Positions 43,160 through 50,776 of a stretch of 64,000 bases of DNA are shown piece by piece. A program made the translations under genes and the position numbers. How positions within the stretch are numbered: position 1 is the first letter of the stretch; each line of letters opens with the position of its first letter. The DNA comes from Arthrobacter alkaliphilus (GTDB lineage: Bacteria > Actinomycetota > Actinomycetes > Actinomycetales > Micrococcaceae). Under the pieces are notes generated by a model. It saw only the letters and a list, made by a program, of their open reading frames with translations, made no database searches and had not been told where the DNA came from. Location of the stretch: NCBI RefSeq assembly GCF_021483235.1, contig NZ_JAKEEC010000018.1:25127-89126 (forward strand), given 5' to 3'.

Positions 43160-43561
43160 CTACCGGTACGTCCTGACGAACGGGCGGTTGCTAGGCACGA
43201 TCTGCTTGCCCAGCGGCATGAGCGATACCGGGATGAGCTTGAGGTTTGCTATAGCCAGCGGGATCCCGACAATCGTGATCGCCATGGCGAAGGCCGTGAC
43301 GACGTGACCGATTGCAATCCAAATCCCCGCAACCAGCAACCAGATGACGTTGCCGATCAGCGGGAAGACGCCCCCGCCGCGGGGTTTCTCGATGATGGTC
43401 CGGCCAAACGGCCAGAGCGTATACGAGGCGATCCGGAAAGAGGCGATACCCCACGGAATGGTGACGATCAGCAAGCAGCAGACAATTCCGGCCGTGAAAT
43501 AGCCCAGGGCCAGAACGAACCCGCCGAAGACGAGCCAGATGATGTTGAGCAGCGTTTTCAT
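43160..43561 (-). CDS. YccF-domain inner membrane protein
   Basis: The 133-residue protein has two YccF repeats, each with a hydrophobic segment and the motif TIPWGIASFRIASYTLWPFG or ITIVGIPLAIANLKLIPVSLMPLG, giving about four membrane helices. The function of the family is unknown. It overlaps the DNA-ligase stop by 4 bp and is probably made with it. The next gene downstream on this strand is poxB, behind a 135-bp gap. Confidence 0.88.
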   Translation of the reverse strand: MKTLLNIIWLVFGGFVLALGYFTAGIVCCLLIVTIPWGIASFRIASYTLWPFGRTIIEKPRGGGVFPLIGNVIWLLVAGIWIAIGHVVTAFAMAITIVGIPLAIANLKLIPVSLMPLGKQIVPSNRPFVRTYR

Positions 43562-44649
43562 AGTTTCAATTCTGCTCCCTTGTTTGCGTCCAGAACCGCT
43601 GAGAGATCGAACTTCACGGGTTCCTCGAGCTGCTCATAGGTGCACGACGCCGGATCCCGGTCCGGCCGCCACCGAACGAACTGCGTTGTGTGCCTGAACC
43701 GCTCCCCTTCCATATGGTCGTAAGCCACCTCGACAACGCGCTCCGGCCTCAGGGGCGTGAACGACAGGTCCTTCCCGGCGCTCCAGCGGCTGCCTTCGGC
43801 GTTCCGGGGTGTCCGGCTGCCTTCCTCCTGCCCGGCCCACGCCCAGGGGTGCCCTTCGAACCCCGTCACCAGCGGTTGGAGCTCCTGGAAGAGCTCCTTG
43901 CGCCGCTGCATCGAGAAGGATCCCACCACGCCCACGTTGGAAAGCCGGCCGCCGTCGTCGTAAAGCCCCAACAGAAGGGACCCGATGACGTCTCCCCCGG
44001 TCTTGTGAACCCGGTAACCGGCCACCACGCAGTCGGCGGTCCGTTGATGCTTGATCTTGAACATCACGCGCTTGTCCGGCTGGTAAGTGCCATCCAGCGG
44101 CTTGGCGAGCAGTCCATCCAGGCCCGCGCCTTCGAACTGGTTGAACCACTGTTCCGCCGTTGCCTTGTCCCGGGTAGCCGCGGTGAGGTGGATGGGAGCG
44201 GCGGCGTCGGCGAGGGCCTGCTCGAGCGCCGCCCGCCGCTCGGCGAAAGGCCTTCCCGTGAAGTCCTCATCGCCAAGGGCGAGCAGATCGAACGCCACGA
44301 ATTTCGCCGGGGTCTGCTCGGACAGCAGCTTGACCCTGCTGGCGGCGGGGTGGATGCGTTGCTGGAGGGCATCGAAGTCCAAACGGTCGCCGGAGCGGCC
44401 GACCAGGACGATCTCGCCATCGAGGACGCAGCGTTCCGGAAGGTTCGCCTTCAACGCCTCGACAAGCTCCGGGAAGTACCGGTTCATGGGCTTCTCGTTG
44501 CGGCTGCCGATTTCGACGTCGTCACCGTCACGGAAAACGATGGAGCGGAAACCATCCCATTTGGGCTCGTAGCTCATGGCGCCGTCCGGGATGGCGCCAA
44601 CCGCCTTGGCAAGCATGGGCGCGACAGGGGGCATGACTGGCAGCTGCAT
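43558..44649 (-). CDS. ATP-dependent DNA ligase (LigC-like)
   Basis: The 363-residue ligase has the adenylated lysine in EPKWDGFR (Lys30), the nucleotidyl-transfer motifs SRNEKPMNRYFPEL and VLDGEIVLVG, and motif V (GLLAKPLDGTY). An OB-fold C-terminal domain follows. It lacks the polymerase and phosphoesterase domains of LigD. Such stand-alone ligases of actinobacteria support repair beside the NAD-dependent LigA. It is paired with YccF by a 4-bp overlap, an arrangement without obvious meaning. Confidence 0.9.
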   Translation of the reverse strand: MQLPVMPPVAPMLAKAVGAIPDGAMSYEPKWDGFRSIVFRDGDDVEIGSRNEKPMNRYFPELVEALKANLPERCVLDGEIVLVGRSGDRLDFDALQQRIHPAASRVKLLSEQTPAKFVAFDLLALGDEDFTGRPFAERRAALEQALADAAAPIHLTAATRDKATAEQWFNQFEGAGLDGLLAKPLDGTYQPDKRVMFKIKHQRTADCVVAGYRVHKTGGDVIGSLLLGLYDDGGRLSNVGVVGSFSMQRRKELFQELQPLVTGFEGHPWAWAGQEEGSRTPRNAEGSRWSAGKDLSFTPLRPERVVEVAYDHMEGERFRHTTQFVRWRPDRDPASCTYEQLEEPVKFDLSAVLDANKGAELKL

Positions 44650-44713
44650 GAAGCCATTCTTGCCCCGGTTGCGGGAACGCGCTACCTATTCAGTTGCATA
44701 AGTGGATAACGGA

Positions 44714-45187
44714 CTACTTACAGTTGGCGCTCAGCCACGTGGTGACCGGAGCCATCGCCCTTTCGAACTTGCCGCTCGAGTACACGGTCTGGTCTTTCAA
44801 ACCGGCGATAGCAGTGTCCTTGAGGTTGGTGAAATCAGCCTTGAGGGCATCCGGAACGCGGTCGGCCGTGTCGGCGAGCTCGGCCTTGTATTGCTCCAGC
44901 TCGGCGGTTTTCCCTTGCGCCGCCGACATCGGCAACAACGAAGCTCCCGTCGCTTCCTTGGATACGGTGGAGCACAATTCGGCTGCCGAGGCGAAGCCCC
45001 CGAACGGCCCCGATGACGGAGTTGCGCTTGCGGATGCGGATGCGGAGCCGCCCGCGGAGGAGGGCGACGGCGTGCCCGCCGCGGCGGAGCCCCCTCCCTG
45101 CGTGGAGCAACCGGACAGCGCCAGTGCGGCGAAGAGAGCGGCTGTCAGGTATCGGAAAGGGCTGTTACGAGGCTTGGAAATTTTCAA
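44714..45187 (-). CDS. Lipoprotein of unknown function
   Basis: The predicted 157-residue lipoprotein has an n-region KISKPRNSPFR, a hydrophobic core and lipobox LSGC, followed by a Gly/Ser/Ala/Thr-rich linker. An extracytoplasmic helical domain with two cysteines (ELCSTVS and the final NCK) ends it. The TTG at 45187 gives a normal-length signal peptide; a TTG 16 codons earlier is less likely. No family was recognised. Confidence 0.7.
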   Translation of the reverse strand: MKISKPRNSPFRYLTAALFAALALSGCSTQGGGSAAAGTPSPSSAGGSASASASATPSSGPFGGFASAAELCSTVSKEATGASLLPMSAAQGKTAELEQYKAELADTADRVPDALKADFTNLKDTAIAGLKDQTVYSSGKFERAMAPVTTWLSANCK

Positions 45188-45340
45188 AAGGTCGCATTCT
45201 GCTTGGTCGTCTGCCCGAAGCCGTCCGGTCTCCAAGGCAATGGCATTCTGTCCCCGCCGTGGAGTGTAGCCCGGATGGGCACCGGCCTTCCAAGTTGACT
45301 TCGGGCCCCTTTTTTGGAACCGCGCCCCTATTCCCGTGTC

Positions 45341-45802
45341 CTATTCCCGCGCCAGCAAGGTGTCCAGTTTGGTGAACGAGGTGCCCCATCCCTCCCTCGT
45401 CATTTCCACCCATTCGTCCGAGTCGAACGGGCCCTGGGTGAGATGAAGCCGCGTGCGGCCCCCATCCAGCACCTCAAACTCAAGGCGCATCTCCAGCAAA
45501 AGCATGGTCCCGGCGTCGGGCTCTGCCTTTTGGGTGGCCACCAGCAGGGCGGGCGGGTCGTACGCCGTGATGACCGCGTCGATCGGTGACTCCTTGGTGA
45601 CCCCGTCCTCGTCCCAGGTCATGACGAGCTGCCAGGCGCCGCCCACCCTGGGGTCCACCGTTATCCGCTCGCGCGGCGAGTCCACTCCCACCGGGCCGAA
45701 CCATGCCGCGAGCTGATCGGGGTCCACGAAGGCGTCGAAGACGAGCTCGCGGGGAGCGTCGAAATCGCGGGTCATGGTGAGGATGTGCTGTTCCGTGTTC
45801 AT
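45341..45802 (-). CDS. AHSA1-family SRPBCC protein
   Basis: The 153-residue START-fold protein reads LTMTRDFDAPRELVFDAFVDPDQLAAWFGP and ends GWGTSFTKLDTLLARE, the usual shape of ArsR-linked AHSA1 proteins. The ATG at 45802 overlaps the ArsR stop by 4 bp. It is the second ArsR-AHSA1 pair of the window, but this copy has no C-terminal TIGR03086 domain. The ligand is unknown. Confidence 0.87.
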   Translation of the reverse strand: MNTEQHILTMTRDFDAPRELVFDAFVDPDQLAAWFGPVGVDSPRERITVDPRVGGAWQLVMTWDEDGVTKESPIDAVITAYDPPALLVATQKAEPDAGTMLLLEMRLEFEVLDGGRTRLHLTQGPFDSDEWVEMTREGWGTSFTKLDTLLARE

Positions 45803-46149
45803 TGCTTGACTCCTGGATCCTGTGAATCGTGCTGAATCTTGCGTAGGTGGGCGTCGAGGCGGACAAAACTGGCGTCCCAGAAGCGCCTGTACCTGTCCAT
45901 CCATTCGGTGGCTTCGCGCAGTGGTTCCGCTTCCAACTTGGAAGACCTCCATTGCGCGTTCCGGCTCCGGCTGATCAGCCCTGCGTTTTCCAGGACCTTG
46001 AGATGCCGTGAGACGGCGGGAAGGCTGATGTCGAACGGTTCAGCAAGCTCGTTCACGGTGGCCTCACCCTCCGAAAGACGGGCCAAAATGGCCCTGCGGG
46101 TGGGGTCGGCAAGCGCCGAGAAAATGAGACTGAGCCGATCTGTGGACAT
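45799..46149 (-). CDS. ArsR-family regulator (AHSA1-linked)
   Basis: The 116-residue winged-helix protein has IFSALADPTRRAILARLSEGEATVNELAEPFDISLPAVSRHLKVLENAGLIS, with no metal-binding cysteines. A tail with the helix EWMDRYRRFWDASF follows. It precedes the AHSA1 gene with a 4-bp stop/start overlap. The upstream 50 bp are AT-rich, but no clear palindrome like that of the other ArsR gene was seen. Confidence 0.88.
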   Translation of the reverse strand: MSTDRLSLIFSALADPTRRAILARLSEGEATVNELAEPFDISLPAVSRHLKVLENAGLISRSRNAQWRSSKLEAEPLREATEWMDRYRRFWDASFVRLDAHLRKIQHDSQDPGVKQ

Positions 46150-46580
46150 TGCTGGCGCCTTTGTTTAGCCTTTCAGTATTTAACATCCTGTCTAATTAAC
46201 CGATGCGTAAAATATCCAACTTGGCGTGGCGGCTGTCAAGAGTTTCTTGCGACGCCCGCTCACATCCCGGGCCAAAAACCCCAACCCCCGGCCACATCCC
46301 GGGCCAAAACGGCCAACGCCCGGCCACATCCCGGGCCAAAACGGCCAACGCCCGGCCACATCCAGGGCCAAAACGGCCAACGCCCGGTCACATCCCGGGC
46401 CAAAGCCCGCAACGCCCGGTCACATCAGGGGGCAAAAGGACCGACGCCCGCTCTCATCCCGTGACCGGGCGTCCCGTCAAACAGCGACAAACGTGACCGG
46501 GCGTCCCGTCAAACAGCGACAGACGTGGCCGGGCGTCCCGTCAAACGGCGACAAACGTGACCGACCGTCAGGATGGAGGG
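46150..46580. other. Intergenic region filled by a double-orientation repeat array
   Basis: This 431-bp gap holds about 100 bp of ArsR upstream sequence and then the 46251-46572 repeat array, which ends 9 bp before the trpF stop. Long open frames across it are translations of the repeat and not genes. No RNA gene was recognised. Confidence 0.75.
46251..46572. repeat. Tandem 32-bp-unit array with an internal change of orientation (locus 3)
   Basis: Seven units with core ACGCCCGGTCAC or a decayed form begin at 46252, 46284, 46316, 46348, 46380, 46412 and 46444, exactly 32 bp apart; their fill contains CATCCCGGGCCAAAACGGCC. Units in the opposite orientation begin at 46461, 46493, 46525 and 46557, again 32 bp apart, with fill CCGTCAAACAGCGACAAAC. 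The turning point at about 46450-46465 could form a cruciform. It is the longest copy of the family in the window. Confidence 0.93.
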
Positions 46581-47177
46581 TTAGGCCTTTGCGGATCGGA
46601 CGAAGGCGCCCACGAGGTCCAGGTCCTTCACTCCGCGGGACGACTCCACTCCGCTGGACACATCCACTCCCCACGCGCCGGCCTCAGCAGCCGCGGTCCC
46701 GACGTTGGACGGGGTCAATCCTCCGGCCAACAACCACGGGCGCGTACCCAGCCCAAGCCTCCGCACTGAGGAATAGTCCCACACCTCACCCGAGCCCGGG
46801 ATGGCGGCGTCGATGAGGAGAAGGTCCTCGCCCCACTCTTCGAACTCGTCCGGAGCGGAAACCATGGTGACGGCCCGGATGAGCCGCATGCCGGCGTCGT
46901 GCACGGTTTTTACGTCTTCCTGCGAGCGGGTGCCGTGCAGCTGGATCCATTCAAGCCCCGCTTCACGCGCGGTCGCGACGGCTTCGGGGGCTGCTTCGTG
47001 GCGGAAGACGCCGACGGCGGCAATGCCTTCCGGTACATGTTCCAGCAAATCCCGGGCGCGGCCGGGCGATACCTCGCGCGGACTCTTCGTCAGCACGAAA
47101 CCCACGGCATCCGCGCCGGACTCGACGGCGGCCCGAACGGATTCCGGCGTGCTCAAGCCGCACACTTTGACGAACAT
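46581..47177 (-). CDS. trpF: Phosphoribosylanthranilate isomerase
   Basis: The 198-residue TIM-barrel enzyme performs the third step of tryptophan synthesis (PRA to CdRP). The opening KVCGLSTPESV holds the catalytic Cys, IQLHGTRS and LLIDAAIPGSG follow, and the phosphate-binding end LLAGGLTPSNVG and GVDVSSGVESSRGVKD complete it. It stands alone; no other trp gene is adjacent. The repeat array follows directly. Confidence 0.95.
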   Translation of the reverse strand: MFVKVCGLSTPESVRAAVESGADAVGFVLTKSPREVSPGRARDLLEHVPEGIAAVGVFRHEAAPEAVATAREAGLEWIQLHGTRSQEDVKTVHDAGMRLIRAVTMVSAPDEFEEWGEDLLLIDAAIPGSGEVWDYSSVRRLGLGTRPWLLAGGLTPSNVGTAAAEAGAWGVDVSSGVESSRGVKDLDLVGAFVRSAKA

Positions 47178-47311
47178 TCCGGGGCCTCCAACCGTTTACC
47201 TCCCTACGACGTTAGCAAGCGCTTACGGGATTGTTGAACCGCACCAAGGTTGCACCGATGTTACGCGCGCGTGCAGCCGGCCGGCGATGGGCTCGGGCTA
47301 GGCTGGACCGC

Positions 47312-47947
47312 ATGGAGATCATCCGCTTTGCCGAGCTCAAACCCGAACCGTGGCGCAATGGAGGCGGCGTGACCCGCGAAATCGCCAGGCACCCCAAGGC
47401 GGGGTCGGGCCAGGACGCAGCATGGGACTGGCGGGTCAGCATCGCCGACGTCGGATCGGCAGGCGATTTCTCGACGTTCCCCGGCATGGAGCGCGTCATC
47501 ACAGTGATCGATGGCGAATTGCTGCTGCTCACCGTGGACGGCGAAGAGCACCCCTTGGAAAAGTATCGGCCGTTCCGGTTTTCCGGCGAGGCGGCTTCGG
47601 CCAGCGCACTCCCCACAGGCGACATCCGGGACCTCAACGTGATTGCCCGGGCCGGCGAGTTCAAGGGCTATACGTCCATCATCGAGCTCTCCAAGAAGCG
47701 CGCACACCCCGTGTTCGAAGGCCAGTTGGCGGTCCTTCTGGAGGGCAAGGCTTCTGTGAGTCCCGGCGCGGAGCCTGCGGAACCGGCTGCGTCTGCGGAC
47801 GGCTCGGAGGGCGGAACCGGCGTCGGGCAAGCCGAGTTGGCGCGCTATGACGCGGTAGTAGGTTCCGATACTCGCAGTCCGGAAATCCTGGGCCGTGGAT
47901 TACTCGCCGTCATTTCCATCGACCGCGTGGAGCATGCGCACCCCTAG
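47312..47947 (+). CDS. HutD/Ves-family protein
   Basis: The 211-residue bicupin-like protein reads RFAELKPEPWRNGGGVTREIA near its start and WDWRVSIADVGSAGDFSTFPGMERVI, the HutD signature. HutD proteins are linked to histidine utilisation genes, but none is adjacent here. An internal Ala/Gly/Ser-rich insert of about 30 residues (EPAEPAASADG) is present. The upstream gap holds AAGCGCTT at about 47218-47225, a LacI-family-like half site. Its function remains open. Confidence 0.82.
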   Translation: MEIIRFAELKPEPWRNGGGVTREIARHPKAGSGQDAAWDWRVSIADVGSAGDFSTFPGMERVITVIDGELLLLTVDGEEHPLEKYRPFRFSGEAASASALPTGDIRDLNVIARAGEFKGYTSIIELSKKRAHPVFEGQLAVLLEGKASVSPGAEPAEPAASADGSEGGTGVGQAELARYDAVVGSDTRSPEILGRGLLAVISIDRVEHAHP

Positions 47948-48087
47948 GTCCAAGCACTGGACATCATGCCGATATGGCCGTTCGCTGAGCCGAAGACTGG
48001 ACATGTCCCTTGGTGAGGCTCGCCACCAAAGCTGGCAGCCCGGCGTCGGCCTTTGCTAGCCTCTAAACAAGGCCCGCACAGGGACCT

Positions 48088-48128
48088 CCGGACGACGGTT
48101 CAGTACCCGGCACGCGACAAGACTGGCC
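48088..48128 (+). ncRNA. Guanidine-III (ykkC-III) riboswitch
   Basis: The conserved blocks of the guanidine-III aptamer appear in order: CCGGACGA, then GG, GTACCCGG and GACAAGAC. The P2 arms TCAGT and ACTGG pair here with sequence different from the Thermobifida structure, a compensated change. The 3' end abuts the ribosome site AAAGGA (48129-48134) of the first SMR gene, so ligand binding can govern translation. Genes downstream are guanidinium-exporter-like SMR proteins, as expected. Confidence 0.88.
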
Positions 48129-48140
48129 AAAGGATCCGTC

Positions 48141-48455
48141 ATGTCGTGGTTAATCCTCATTCTTTCCGGTGCGCTCGAGGCCGTCTGGGCCGCAGCCCTC
48201 CACCGCTCCAGAGGCTTCCGTAAGCCGGTGCCGTCCGCGGTCTTCCTCGTCGCCGTCATCGCGAGTACCGCCGGCCTGGCCTTCGCGATGCAATCCATTC
48301 CGACCGGAACCGCGTATGCGGTGTGGGTGGGAGTCGGGGTTGTCCTCACGGCGGCTTACGCGATGGTCACCAAAGTTGAGCGCCCGACGGCGGCCCGCCT
48401 GCTCCTACTCGCCGGGATCGGTGTGTGCGTGGTTGGCTTGAAGGTGGTGGCGTAG
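48141..48455 (+). CDS. sugE: SMR-family guanidinium exporter subunit (Gdx/SugE-like)
   Basis: The 104-residue, four-helix membrane protein has the essential Glu13 in LSGALEAVWAAALHRSRGF, the Gdx/SugE type of first helix. The SMR motif TGTAYAVWVGVG is also present. It is the first of two SMR genes separated by 2 bp and translated under the guanidine-III riboswitch. A paired, probably heterodimeric exporter is likely. Guanidinium is the expected substrate from the switch and the motifs. Confidence 0.93.
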   Translation: MSWLILILSGALEAVWAAALHRSRGFRKPVPSAVFLVAVIASTAGLAFAMQSIPTGTAYAVWVGVGVVLTAAYAMVTKVERPTAARLLLLAGIGVCVVGLKVVA

Positions 48456-48457
48456 CC

Positions 48458-48802
48458 ATGACCGCCAAGTTCGCGTGGGCCGTACTCGTTACCTCCGCTA
48501 CCCTCGAAGCCGTCTGGGCGACGGCCCTCGGGCTGTCCGATGGCTTCAGCCAAGCCTTGCCCACCGTGGTCTTCGCCGTGACGGCATGCCTCAGCATGAT
48601 CGGCCTCGGCGTCGCAGTAAAACGGATTCCCCTGGGCACGGCCTACGCCGTCTGGGTCGGAATCGGCGCTGCGCTGACGGTCGGCTGGGCGATGGCTACC
48701 GGCGTCGAACCGGCCAACCCGCTCAAGCTGCTGTTCATCGCGGGAATCGTGGGTTGCGCGGCCGGGTTGAAGGCCCTGCCCGCGGAGAAGGCTGGGCTTT
48801 GA
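48458..48802 (+). CDS. SMR-family guanidinium exporter partner subunit
   Basis: The 114-residue four-helix protein has the same TLEAVWATALGLSDGF first-helix pattern with the central Glu, and LGTAYAVWVGIG. It starts 2 bp after the first SMR stop and has a short C-terminal tail (PAEKAGL). The pair resembles the two-gene SMR exporters such as YkkCD. It should share control with the first subunit. Confidence 0.91.
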   Translation: MTAKFAWAVLVTSATLEAVWATALGLSDGFSQALPTVVFAVTACLSMIGLGVAVKRIPLGTAYAVWVGIGAALTVGWAMATGVEPANPLKLLFIAGIVGCAAGLKALPAEKAGL

Positions 48803-48874
48803 GTAAGACACCGGAATACTCCCCCGCTCCGAGGAGTTGCCAGCAAGTGACTAACCCCTCGGCGAAGGAGCACC

Positions 48875-49894
48875 ATGAGCCCGGAAAGCAAGAACGTACA
48901 GCTCGGCGACGGCCTGACCGTAAGCCCCCTCGGTTTCGGCGGGATGGCGCTGACTCCCGTGTACGGCGAGGTGGATCCCGCCGAATCCCTCAAGACGCTG
49001 CACCACGCCGTTGATGCCGGCATCAGTTTCATCGACACGGCGGACATTTACGGCGCCGGCGACAACGAGGAACTGATCGCAAAGCTGCTGAAGGACCGCC
49101 GCGACGAGGTCCAACTGGCCACGAAGTTCGGCATCGTGGGCAATCCCCGCGACGGTTACACCGATGTCCGCGGAGACTCCGCGTACGTTGCCCAGGCGGC
49201 GGATGCGAGCCTCCGCCGCTTGGGCACCGACGTGATCGACCTCTACTACATGCACCGCCGTGACCTCCGCGTTCCGATTGTGGAAACCGTGGAGGCCATG
49301 GCGGAGCTTGTCCGGGCGGGCAAGGTCCGTCACCTCGGACTGTCGGAGGTGACAGCCGAGGAGCTGCGGGAAGCCAACGCCGTCCACCCGATAGCCGCCG
49401 TGCAAAGCGAGTGGTCGATCTGGAGCCGGGACGTTGAACGCAACGTCGTCCCGACCGCGGCGGAGCTCGGTGTCGGCTTCGTTCCCTATTCGCCGCTTGG
49501 CCGAGGCTTCCTCACCGGAACGGTCAGCGCCGATCAGCTCGGCAAGGACGATTTCCGCCACCGCATCCCCCGTTTTGCGGACGGCGCACTCGACGCCAAC
49601 CAGGCCGTCGTCGCCGCGGTGCGTGCCGTGGCCGCCGAGCTATCCGAGAGCACCGGCCGGAATGCAACTCCCGCGCAGGTCGCCCTCACCTGGCTATTCG
49701 CCCGAGGCCGGCGCCTCCAGCTCAGCGTGGTCCCGATCCCCGGCACGCGGAAGGCGCACCGGATCGACGAGAACCTGGGCGCCCTCTCGCTCGAGTTGAG
49801 TGCCGCCCAATTGGACGTGCTCGACGGCGCCGCGGACGCCGTCGTCGGCTCACGGTCCGCGGATCCCACCTGGGTTTCGCAGGGCCGCGAATAG
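48875..49894 (+). CDS. Aldo/keto reductase
   Basis: The 339-residue (beta/alpha)8 NADPH-dependent oxidoreductase has the catalytic tetrad: IDTADIYG (Asp and Tyr), TKFG (Lys) and YYMHRRD (His). The segments HLGLSEV and PIPGTRKAHRIDENL are typical of AKR12/13-type proteins near the coenzyme site. It follows the SMR pair by 72 bp and may or may not be cotranscribed. Substrate is unknown. Confidence 0.9.
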   Translation: MSPESKNVQLGDGLTVSPLGFGGMALTPVYGEVDPAESLKTLHHAVDAGISFIDTADIYGAGDNEELIAKLLKDRRDEVQLATKFGIVGNPRDGYTDVRGDSAYVAQAADASLRRLGTDVIDLYYMHRRDLRVPIVETVEAMAELVRAGKVRHLGLSEVTAEELREANAVHPIAAVQSEWSIWSRDVERNVVPTAAELGVGFVPYSPLGRGFLTGTVSADQLGKDDFRHRIPRFADGALDANQAVVAAVRAVAAELSESTGRNATPAQVALTWLFARGRRLQLSVVPIPGTRKAHRIDENLGALSLELSAAQLDVLDGAADAVVGSRSADPTWVSQGRE

Positions 49895-49930
49895 CCGGTG
49901 AGGCGCAGGCCGTTTCCGTAGAGTGGACGA

Positions 49931-50581
49931 ATGGACTCACTCATTCATTCACTGCGTGACATCACCATTCGGCGAATCTCGGTCAGCGAGATGAACAACA
50001 AGGTTTACCTGCTCACCGCCAAGGCAAGCGGCGCACAGTTGCTGATCGACGCCGCGGACGACCTTCCGGCCATCCAGGCAATGCTTGCGGAGTCGGCCGC
50101 CGACACGTCGGCCACTCCGAAGCTGGCACTCATCGCCACGACCCATCAGCATTGGGACCACGTCCGCGCGCTTCCCGGGTTGGTGGAGGCTACGGGTGCG
50201 AAGACCTCGGCCGGGGCGGACGACGCCGATGCGCTGCCCGTGCCCGTGGACGTGCAGCTGCACCATGGCGATGTGGGGAACTTCGACGGTTTCGACATCA
50301 CCGCGGTGCACTTGCGCGGCCATACTCCGGGTTCGATTGCCTTCGTGTACCAGGACCCGGATGGGCCCGCGCACATTTTCAGCGGCGACTCGCTGTTTCC
50401 CGGCGGGGTGGGCAATACGCAGGGTGATTCCGCACGTTTCACCTCGCTCTTGGACGACGTGACGGAACGACTCTTCGAGGCCTATCCGGACGACACCGTG
50501 GTGCATCCCGGCCACGGCGATCCCACCACGCTCGGTGCGGAGCGGCCCCATCTCGCGGAATGGCGCGAGCGCGGCTGGTAA
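49931..50581 (+). CDS. MBL-fold metallo-hydrolase
   Basis: The 216-residue protein has the metal-binding motif ATTHQHWDH (His72, His74, Asp76, His77), LRGHTPGSIAF and FSGDSLFPGGVGNT, with VHPGHGDPT near the end. This is the glyoxalase-II-like/beta-lactamase-fold hydrolase group. It follows the aldo/keto reductase by 36 bp. The real substrate is unknown; a thioester is usual for this branch. Confidence 0.9.
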   Translation: MDSLIHSLRDITIRRISVSEMNNKVYLLTAKASGAQLLIDAADDLPAIQAMLAESAADTSATPKLALIATTHQHWDHVRALPGLVEATGAKTSAGADDADALPVPVDVQLHHGDVGNFDGFDITAVHLRGHTPGSIAFVYQDPDGPAHIFSGDSLFPGGVGNTQGDSARFTSLLDDVTERLFEAYPDDTVVHPGHGDPTTLGAERPHLAEWRERGW

Positions 50582-50597
50582 TGCCGTTGCCCACGCG

Positions 50598-50739
50598 GAG
50601 CATGTCCACTCTTTGAGGCCACCGATGGACATGCTCAGTGCTCGTCCAACCCCCACCGCGGAGCATGTCCAGCCTGCGTGGCGAGGAGTGGACATATTCG
50701 GATTATGTCCACTCCTTGTTGCCCACGTTGAGCATGTCC
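50598..50739. repeat. Clustered inverted repeats with GGACAT core between convergent genes
   Basis: GAGCATGTCC occurs at 50598, 50661 and 50730. Its inverted form TGGACATGCTC at 50626 makes an 11-bp hairpin with the first copy. GAGTGGACATA (50686-50696) and TATGTCCACTC (50704-50714) form a second perfect 11-bp hairpin with a 7-nt loop. The segment lies between convergent MBL and helicase genes and could end both transcripts. Related GGACAT copies occur at 47956-48008. Confidence 0.8.
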
Positions 50740-50776
50740 GGGGGTGAACCCGCGGGGAACCTGGCCTAGCTGCTAG

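Noticed and set aside
46226..46816. Open frame of about 196 codons across the repeat array
   Set aside because: It translates the 32-bp repeat into a Pro/Arg/Gly-rich pattern, overlaps trpF antisense, and has no ribosome site or homology.
48061..48140. Guanidine-I or mini-ykkC riboswitch before the SMR genes
   Set aside because: The conserved sequence fits the guanidine-III class (CCGGACGA, GTACCCGG, GACAAGAC) and not the blocks of the other classes.
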